DNA of 64,000 bases from Robiginitomaculum sp. (GTDB lineage: Bacteria; Pseudomonadota; Alphaproteobacteria; Caulobacterales; Maricaulaceae), in contig JAJFFO010000008.1 in the NCBI GenBank assembly GCA_021776615.1, positions 1-64,000 on the forward strand. The letters run 5' to 3'. Made by a program: the position numbers and the translations under genes. Positions 58,307 to 64,000 of the stretch are shown piece by piece; position 1 is the stretch's first letter; the number at the start of each line of letters is the position of its first letter. The notes under the pieces are model-generated. The model did not search any database. It saw nothing but the letters and a program-made list of their open reading frames with translations, and had not been told where the DNA came from.

Positions 58307-58893
58307 TACGAATTTATATCCCGGCTGCCCGGTTTGCGCGGTGCAATGGCTGCCAACGCATCTGGTAATTCATCGGGCGCATAGGATGGAAAATCTACCT
58401 GCGCCAACGCGATTAACGGCGCGCCGACATCGGCTTTGCCGCCAGAACGGTCGATTAAGCACGCTTCGGCAATCACCTTGGCACCTAACGCGCCAATTGC
58501 CTCAATGCATTCGCGCGATGACAGGCCGGTGGTGACAATGTCCTCGACCACTAACACCCGCGCTCCCGGTTTTAACGTAAACCCGCGGCGCAGGCTGAAA
58601 CAGCCCTCCACCCGCTCCACATACATGGCTGGCAAATTCATATGCCGCGCGGTCTCATAGCCCGGAATAATGCCGCCAACGGCGGGCGAGACAATGGCAT
58701 CTATCTGACCAAGATTGGCATCAAGCACCTTCTTTGCCAAGGCTTTGCACAATTTCTCCGTGCGCTGCGGGTCCATAAAAATGAAAGCCTTTTGTAGAAA
58801 AACCGGACTGTGGCGGCCGGAAGACAACACGAAATGGCCCTCCAACAGGGCCCCGGCTTGGCGAAACTCGTCAAGAACGTCATTGGTGTTCAT
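58306..58893 (-). CDS. pyrE: Orotate phosphoribosyltransferase
   Basis: 195 residues. The PRPP-binding motif is [38 protein letters not shown] and [17 protein letters not shown] are also present. It makes OMP in pyrimidine synthesis. Its ATG overlaps the 3' end of rsh by 14 bp. Confidence 0.95.
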   Translation of the reverse strand: MNTNDVLDEFRQAGALLEGHFVLSSGRHSPVFLQKAFIFMDPQRTEKLCKALAKKVLDANLGQIDAIVSPAVGGIIPGYETARHMNLPAMYVERVEGCFSLRRGFTLKPGARVLVVEDIVTTGLSSRECIEAIGALGAKVIAEACLIDRSGGKADVGAPLIALAQVDFPSYAPDELPDALAAIAPRKPGSRDINS

Positions 58894-61123
58894 TACTCAA
58901 ATCCTCGGTAACATTGCCTGCCCGGGCGCGCTTGGCCTCGACAATACTGTTGCAGGCCCGCATGGCGGTAACAATATGCGATAAGTGTTTAGCGTCCACC
59001 ACTTCAACATCAAAATACATTTCAAAAAATCCGGGTGTCCGGGTGAGCGAACGCACATCCATAATATTACCCATGGAACGCCCTACCACATCGGCAATCT
59101 CTGCCAAGGCGCCCGGTTGGTGAACCACGGTTGCCAAAATCCGCCCAATTGATGCCGAAGTTTTGCCGGCTTGCGGGGTCCAGATTAAATCAATCAAATT
59201 GTCTTCATCGTCCTCATGCTTTTCCAGGCGCTCGCAATCAATGGTATGCACGTTGACGCCTATGCCTGGCTCGAACACACCAAGAATACGATCACCCGGC
59301 AAGGGGGTGCAGCACCGGCCTAAATGCACTGCCATATGGGGGTCTAGCCCTTTACCACGCACATAAAAATGTGCCGTCTTATCGCTGATCAATTCGTTTT
59401 GGGGCATGGTGTCCGTGCCCTCATCTTTGCGCCCCGGAAATAATGCGTCCATCAATTTGTCAGTACGCAACACCCCCCGGCCCACTTGTATATAAAGCTC
59501 TACCGTATTCTTCAGACCAAGACGTTTTATCGCCGATTTGAGTGCAACCTTGCCTTTTAAATTCTCGCGGATCAAAAGCCTTTCCACGAACGCAAACCCC
59601 AGTTTTTCGAATTCCTGGCGCTCGACCTCGCGGATGTGACGACGAATGGCCGAGCGGGCGCGGCCAGTGATTACCATGCCTTCCCATCCATGGGGTGGCT
59701 CCTGCACACCGCCGCGAATAATTTCAACGGAATCGCCATTATTGAGCGCGGTGCGCAATGGCCGCGCGCGACCATTTATCGTTACTCCAACACATTCATC
59801 GCCAATAGCCGTGTGTACGGCATAGGCAAAATCCAGGGCTGTGGCCCCGGCAGGCAGGGAAATCAACCGCCCCTTTGGGGTAAAGGCAAACACCTGATCT
59901 TGAAACATTTCCAATTTGGCGTGTTCCAAAAAGTCATCTGGATCGCCACCAAATTCGAGAATATCCAATAACGGTTTTAACAGCTCCAGCGGGTCGCCAC
60001 CGACGGCGCTGTCATACGCGTAACCGCCTTGTTTATAACGCCAATGGGCGGCAACGCCTTCGTCGGCAATGCGATCCATCTCCTCGGTGCGGATTTGTAA
60101 TTCCAAGCGCACATTATCTTTGCTGATAACCGTGGTGTGCAAGGATTGATAATGGTTGGGCTTTGGCACCGAAATGAAATCGCGAAAGCGTTCCGGCACA
60201 CAACGCCATGAGGAGTGGATAAGCCCCAACACCCGATAGCAATCTTCCGGTCGATCAACAATCACCCTAAAGGCATAAACATCGGCAAGCTCATCAAAGG
60301 TGATGGCTTGTTTCTCCAGTTTTCGCCAAATCGAAAAAGGGCGTTTTTCACGACCAAAAACCCGCGCCTCTATACCGGCGGCCATTACCCGCTCAGAAAT
60401 GGTTTGCGACACTTGTGCGACTTGCGCCGAGGTGCTTTCGCGCTGGGTTTTCAGCCTTCGCGTGATGGATACCCATGCTGGCGGGTTGAGATGGCGAAAA
60501 GACAGGTCTTCCAAATCAGCGCATATTTTCTGAATCCCGATCCGGCGCGCCAAGGGGGCATATATATCGGCCGTTTCGCGCGCAATGCGCTCGCGTTTTT
60601 CCTTCTTTGAGATAAAATTCAAGGTGCGCATATTGTGCAAACGGTCGGCAAGTTTGACCAATAAAACCCGCACGTCCTTGGTTATCGCCAATACGAATTT
60701 TTGTAAGTTCTCGCCCTGCTGCGTGCGTTCGGAAATTAATTCCAATTGGCCAAGTTTGGTCACCCCATCAACCAGTTGAGCGACTTCTTCGCCAAATTTC
60801 TCGGTCAATTCCTCCAAGGTGGCGTCAGTGTCTTCAACCGTGTCATGAAGGAGTGCGGTGATGATACTGGCCGGGTCCAGCTTCAAGCCAATCAAAATCA
60901 GCGCGACATTGACCGGGTGACCGTAATACGGCTCGCCGGAGGCGCGTAATTGGTCGCCATGCTTTTCGCGAGCATAGGCGTAGGCTTTGGTTATTTGGGC
61001 AGCATCTACAGCGGGATTGTAAGCCCGGATGCGGGCAATCAGATCCTCAGCTTCGGGTATTCGCACCGGCGCACCGCCTGGCGAGGGCGGCGAAGAATGT
61101 GGCGACGGTGTCGCCGTTCCCAT
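58880..61123 (-). CDS. Bifunctional (p)ppGpp synthetase/hydrolase (Rsh)
   Basis: 747 residues. An HD hydrolase domain ([31 protein letters not shown]) is followed by the synthetase ([35 protein letters not shown]), a TGS domain ([28 protein letters not shown]), a zinc-finger region and a terminal ACT domain. Both HDxxED and synthetase residues look intact, so it likely makes and degrades (p)ppGpp. rpoZ ends 2 bp upstream, an arrangement conserved in Proteobacteria. Confidence 0.96.
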   Translation of the reverse strand: MGTATPSPHSSPPSPGGAPVRIPEAEDLIARIRAYNPAVDAAQITKAYAYAREKHGDQLRASGEPYYGHPVNVALILIGLKLDPASIITALLHDTVEDTDATLEELTEKFGEEVAQLVDGVTKLGQLELISERTQQGENLQKFVLAITKDVRVLLVKLADRLHNMRTLNFISKKEKRERIARETADIYAPLARRIGIQKICADLEDLSFRHLNPPAWVSITRRLKTQRESTSAQVAQVSQTISERVMAAGIEARVFGREKRPFSIWRKLEKQAITFDELADVYAFRVIVDRPEDCYRVLGLIHSSWRCVPERFRDFISVPKPNHYQSLHTTVISKDNVRLELQIRTEEMDRIADEGVAAHWRYKQGGYAYDSAVGGDPLELLKPLLDILEFGGDPDDFLEHAKLEMFQDQVFAFTPKGRLISLPAGATALDFAYAVHTAIGDECVGVTINGRARPLRTALNNGDSVEIIRGGVQEPPHGWEGMVITGRARSAIRRHIREVERQEFEKLGFAFVERLLIRENLKGKVALKSAIKRLGLKNTVELYIQVGRGVLRTDKLMDALFPGRKDEGTDTMPQNELISDKTAHFYVRGKGLDPHMAVHLGRCCTPLPGDRILGVFEPGIGVNVHTIDCERLEKHEDDEDNLIDLIWTPQAGKTSASIGRILATVVHQPGALAEIADVVGRSMGNIMDVRSLTRTPGFFEMYFDVEVVDAKHLSHIVTAMRACNSIVEAKRARAGNVTEDLSNEHQ

Positions 61124-61125
61124 CT

Positions 61126-61485
61126 CTAAAAGCGATTGTCAGGCGCGCCATCGCGGTCTGCGGTGAGCGCCTTAAGCATATCAACTTCAGAAATGGCATC
61201 GTCGGCTTTTTGGTGTTCAATCGCCATACGCTCGGTTTCTTCAACGCTTTCTTCTTCAGGAAGAACCCGCTGCAAGCTGTTGACCAGACTTTCCGTCAAT
61301 ATGTCGACACCAACCGCTTCATCGGCAATCTCGCGAAGCGCAACAACGGCGTTCTTATCATTGTCCCGATCAATCAACAAAGGCGCGCCAGAAAGAATTG
61401 CGCGTGCCCGGTGTGCCGCCAGCAAAATGAGGTCGAAACGAGTTTCAACTTTTTCAATGCAATCTTCAACGGTAACGCGGGCCAT
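61126..61485 (-). CDS. rpoZ: RNA polymerase omega subunit
   Basis: 119 residues. [31 protein letters not shown] then [14 protein letters not shown] are the omega core, with a long acidic C-terminal tail as in Alphaproteobacteria. Omega helps assemble RNA polymerase and forms part of the ppGpp site, fitting the adjacent rsh. Confidence 0.95.
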   Translation of the reverse strand: MARVTVEDCIEKVETRFDLILLAAHRARAILSGAPLLIDRDNDKNAVVALREIADEAVGVDILTESLVNSLQRVLPEEESVEETERMAIEHQKADDAISEVDMLKALTADRDGAPDNRF

Positions 61486-61595
61486 TTGTCACTCCGAAAC
61501 TAGGAAAGGATAGAGAGTTTGAGTGCATAACCTCGTGATTGCGCCGGTGCAAGGGTCAAAACCCGCATACCAGCAACCCTTTACAGTGTTTTTCT

Positions 61596-62111
61596 CTAGC
61601 CTAGCGGCAAGGTCTCTTGCAAATCCTTCTCCGGCAGCGCACCAATCAGCACCGCGAGGCTCATATTTGTGCCTGGCAGATTTGGCTCAATAGCGATGTC
61701 TGCAAGCGGCAAGAGCACGAAGGCACGTATCGCCGCGCGCGGGTGTGGCAAGGTCAGAGTGCCGGTGTTAAGGCGCACATTGCCGTAGGAGATAAGGTCG
61801 ATATCCAAGGTTCGCGGTGCGTTGCGGGTTGTGCGCATGCGGCCAAATTGCCGCTCGACTGCACGTATTAAACGCAATAGCGCCAATGGCGGCAAAGTCG
61901 TCGCCACCTGCGCAACGGCATTAATATATGGCGGATGGCTGGGGTCTGGCCAAGCCGGGCTTTGCCAAAGGCGCGACATCGCCAACATCCGCACCCCGCG
62001 ACTTTGCAGGGAATTAGTGGCCTTTAAGAGTGTAGTTTTTGGTGCATTGCCCTCAAAAGGCAGGTTGGCACCAAAGGCGATATACGCTTTGTTAGAGGAA
62101 TGAATCATCAT
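61596..62111 (-). CDS. folK: 2-amino-4-hydroxy-6-hydroxymethyldihydropteridine pyrophosphokinase
   Basis: 171 residues. FGANLPFEGNAPKTTLLKAT, LWQSPAWPDPSHPPYINAVAQV, RTTRNAPRTLDIDLISYG and LPHPRAAIRAFVLLPLADI are HPPK motifs, with the metal Asp pair in DIDL. It pyrophosphorylates 6-hydroxymethyl-dihydropterin for folate. Two ATGs start it (62111, 62108). It is divergent from the NYN gene. Confidence 0.94.
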   Translation of the reverse strand: MMIHSSNKAYIAFGANLPFEGNAPKTTLLKATNSLQSRGVRMLAMSRLWQSPAWPDPSHPPYINAVAQVATTLPPLALLRLIRAVERQFGRMRTTRNAPRTLDIDLISYGNVRLNTGTLTLPHPRAAIRAFVLLPLADIAIEPNLPGTNMSLAVLIGALPEKDLQETLPLG

Positions 62112-62148
62112 TTTTGAGCATTAATCACTTTTTAGAAAGATTTTAAAG

Positions 62149-62706
62149 ATGGCCTTTTACCCAGACGAACGTATTGGACTTTTTATTGATGGCGCAAATT
62201 TTTATGCGGCAGTGCGCGCCCTAGATGTAGAAATAGACTATTCAAAATTCCTCGAAGAGTTTCGCAAACGCGGGCGTCTGGTGCGGGCAAATTACTATAC
62301 GGCGCTGATTGATGACCAGGACTTCTCGCCGCTTAAAAAAATGGTGGATTGGCTGGATTATAATGGCTTTAACGTCGTTACCAAATCAGCCAAGGAATAT
62401 ACCGACGCGGCCAGCGGTCGAAAACGAACTAAGGGCAATATGGATGTAGACCTTACCGTAGACGCGCTGCTGGCAACCGAATGGCTGGACCATATTATTC
62501 TTTGTACCGGCGATGGTGACTTTTGCCCGCTGGTACGGGCAATCCAAAACAAGGGCGTACGGGTTTCAGTGGTATCGACGACAGTTTCCAATCCCCCCGT
62601 GGCGTCGGACGATTTACGCCGGGTCGCCGACGCCTTTATCGAACTTGATGATCTGGCCCCGCTTATTGCCCGGCCTCAACGCCATAGCGATCATGACAGT
62701 GTTTAA
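62149..62706 (+). CDS. NYN domain (LabA/DUF88) protein
   Basis: 185 residues. GLFIDGANFYAAVRALDVEIDYSKFLEEF and KGNMDVDLTVDALLATEWLDHIILCTGDGDFCPLVRAIQNKGVRV show the PIN-like NYN fold with conserved Asp in DGAN, DVDLTVD and GDGDF, the metal sites of RNases. The function is probably RNA cleavage, unproven. It precedes the uracil-DNA glycosylase by 3 bp. Confidence 0.92.
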   Translation: MAFYPDERIGLFIDGANFYAAVRALDVEIDYSKFLEEFRKRGRLVRANYYTALIDDQDFSPLKKMVDWLDYNGFNVVTKSAKEYTDAASGRKRTKGNMDVDLTVDALLATEWLDHIILCTGDGDFCPLVRAIQNKGVRVSVVSTTVSNPPVASDDLRRVADAFIELDDLAPLIARPQRHSDHDSV

Positions 62707-62709
62707 CCC

Positions 62710-63372
62710 ATGAGCACCGCCATTCCGCCAGAAGCGCCGCGTGATTGTGATCTGTGCCAGCGCTTGGTCGCGTATCGGCAGGATATCGCGCGCGTTGAGC
62801 CCGATTGGCATAATGCGCCGGTGGACTCCTTTGGTGATATTGAGGCCCGGCTTTTGGTGATTGGCATGGCACCCGGTCGCGGCGGTGCCAACCGTACCGG
62901 CCGCCCCTTCACCGGGGATGGCGCTGGAGATTTGCTTTATAAAGCACTGGAAAAACATAAGTTTTCCATTGGGAAGTTTGAAAAAAATGGCAATGACAAC
63001 CTCAAGCTTCGCGACTGTATGATAACCAATGCGGTGCGCTGTGTGCCGCCGCAAAACAAGCCATTGGGCGAGGAAACCCGCAATTGTCGTCCATTTTTAA
63101 TTTCTCGTCTGGCGCATTTACCCAAAGTGACGGCCTTGTTTGCGCTAGGCCGCATTGCCCATGACAATGTGCTTTCTACCTTGGGCTTGCGCCGGGCCGC
63201 TTTTCCGTTTGGGCATGGTGCGCAGCATAGTTTGAATAGCGAGGGGCGCGAATTTCGGTTATTCGACAGCTATCATTGCTCGCGCTATAACACCAACACA
63301 GGTCGCTTGACTGAACCCATGTTTGACGAGGTATTTGTGGCGGTACGACGTTTTTTGGATAGTACAATATGA
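62710..63372 (+). CDS. Uracil-DNA glycosylase, family 5 (UDGb)-like
   Basis: 220 residues. Fe-S ligand candidates are Cys13, Cys16, Cys111 and Cys126. The active-site motif is GMAPGRGGANRTGRPFTGDGAGDLLY, and SYHCSRYNTNTGRLTEPMFDEVF is the second motif. UDGb enzymes remove uracil or hypoxanthine from DNA. Its stop overlaps the next gene by four bases (ATGA). Confidence 0.9.
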   Translation: MSTAIPPEAPRDCDLCQRLVAYRQDIARVEPDWHNAPVDSFGDIEARLLVIGMAPGRGGANRTGRPFTGDGAGDLLYKALEKHKFSIGKFEKNGNDNLKLRDCMITNAVRCVPPQNKPLGEETRNCRPFLISRLAHLPKVTALFALGRIAHDNVLSTLGLRRAAFPFGHGAQHSLNSEGREFRLFDSYHCSRYNTNTGRLTEPMFDEVFVAVRRFLDSTI

Positions 63373-64000
63373 GCGATTCTTCCGCCTTACAATTGATCCG
63401 ACAGCGCCGCTTTGGCCCCTTGCTTGTGGCTCAGTCCTTTGGCGCGTTTAACGACAATGTATTCAAATATTCCCTGATCATATTAGTGACCTACGGCGCG
63501 CTCAGCATTGATGGTATTCCGCGCGACGTTTTGGTGCCGGTGGCGGCAACCATGTTCTCCTTACCAATTTTCCTGTTTTCGGCCATTGCCGGGCAGATTT
63601 CAGACCGCTATCCGCGCGACCAAATACTCAAATATGCTAAAATAGCTGAAATTGTTCTGATGGTTTTTGCCGCCATTGGTTTCATCTTTAACTCAGCGCT
63701 AATTTTATTTGGCACCTTGTTTTTTATGGGCGCGCAGTCGGCGGTTTTTGCGCCAGCCAAATTGGCGGCTTTACCGCACTATTTAAGCCGTAAGGAATTG
63801 GTGCCCGGTAATGCGATGATTAGCGGTACCTTGTTTTTGTCTATTTTAACTGGTTCGCTGCTGGGAATCTTGTTCATCCGTCGCCCTTTTGGTGTGGAAA
63901 TTATTGGCGGTACTTTGGTCGCGCTGGCGATTTTAGGTTGGTTGATGATGAGCTTACTGCCACCCAAAGATACCGATCGACCCGATATAAAGCTCAATTG
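63369..64000 (+). CDS. MFS transporter, LplT/Aas-type, cut by the window end
   Basis: About 210 residues are visible; the frame is open to the last base, so the C-terminus is outside. It starts RRFGPLLVAQSFGAFNDNVFKYSLIILVTYGA, then LPIFLFSAIAGQISDRYPRDQILKYAKIAEIV and GAQSAVFAPAKLAALPHYLSRKELVPGNA, all typical of the lysophospholipid transporter LplT and of MFS-acyltransferase-Aas fusions. Six of the usual twelve helices can be seen. Whether acyltransferase or synthetase domains follow cannot be told. Confidence 0.8.
   Translation, partial: MSDSSALQLIRQRRFGPLLVAQSFGAFNDNVFKYSLIILVTYGALSIDGIPRDVLVPVAATMFSLPIFLFSAIAGQISDRYPRDQILKYAKIAEIVLMVFAAIGFIFNSALILFGTLFFMGAQSAVFAPAKLAALPHYLSRKELVPGNAMISGTLFLSILTGSLLGILFIRRPFGVEIIGGTLVALAILGWLMMSLLPPKDTDRPDIKLN

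Noticed and set aside
61596-62111. folK overlapping or fused with rpoZ
   Set aside because: A 110-bp gap separates them; both are complete.

Overview
The window is a gene-dense bacterial chromosome segment from an alphaproteobacterium; no finer placement is safe from sequence alone. The evidence is a set of gene blocks typical of that class: dusB-ntrC-ntrYX-trkA-trkH-dat-hfq-hflX-mazG; ispDF fused in one protein; lipA-ratA; a C4-pathway hemA (5-aminolevulinate synthase) followed by a small DUF6898-type gene; accB-accC-aat; DUF2155-mlaD-NDUFA12; and rpoZ-rsh-pyrE-pdxJ-acpS-lepB-rnc-era-recO. Base composition is moderately GC-rich, and start codons include several GTG and TTG.

Layout. 0-0.45 kb: a broken RHS/YD-repeat C-terminal fragment beside a tRNA-Ser(UGA). 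0.6-6.7 kb: an RlpA-like lipoprotein, a minus-strand RidA/FemAB-like/hydrolase/HIT cluster, an SDR and a hydrolase. 6.65-6.95 kb: a gene-free stretch with strong RNA-like folding potential. 6.96-12 kb: acetoacetyl-CoA synthetase, a tandem pair of four-helix membrane proteins, and thiC behind a TPP riboswitch. 11.9-12.6 kb: a DUF559 endonuclease-like gene bracketed by multi-hairpin repeats. 12.6-15.5 kb: an XRE-2TM regulator, a cold-shock protein, and an Rrf2 regulator with two heme/membrane proteins under a strong palindrome. 15.7-25.6 kb: SulP transporter, universal stress protein, short-chain reductase, secreted or lipoprotein genes, an acyl-CoA/ACP synthetase-like protein and an M1 peptidase with a DUF6702 partner.

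25.6-41.8 kb is largely core: lipoate synthesis, isoprenoid IspDF, nitrogen regulation (with a degenerate NtrC and no NtrB), Trk potassium uptake, Hfq/HflX, MazG and pyrophosphatase. 42-44.3 kb holds accessory minus-strand genes. 44.3-50 kb carries hemA, thiSG, aroQ, accBC and aat. 50-52.5 kb is an accessory insert (a degenerate GGDEF/EAL-like protein, a gene-poor stretch, a cupin) between aat and DUF2155, which are usually neighbours. 52.5-61.5 kb is a tightly overlapping minus-strand run: envelope lipid transport (MlaD), complex I (NDUFA12), DNA repair (RecO), ribosome and RNA maturation (Era, RNase III), protein export (LepB), acyl carrier activation (AcpS), B6 (PdxJ), pyrimidine (PyrE), stringent response (Rsh) and RNA polymerase omega. 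61.6-64 kb has folK, a NYN-domain protein, a family-5-type uracil-DNA glycosylase and the start of an MFS transporter cut by the window end.

I found no CRISPR array, transposase, prophage or obvious new defence island. The best candidates for something undescribed are the structured intergenic RNA at about 6.69-6.86 kb, the repeat-bracketed DUF559 unit, the Rrf2-controlled diheme-like membrane pair, and the NtrC that has lost its sigma-54 contact loop.
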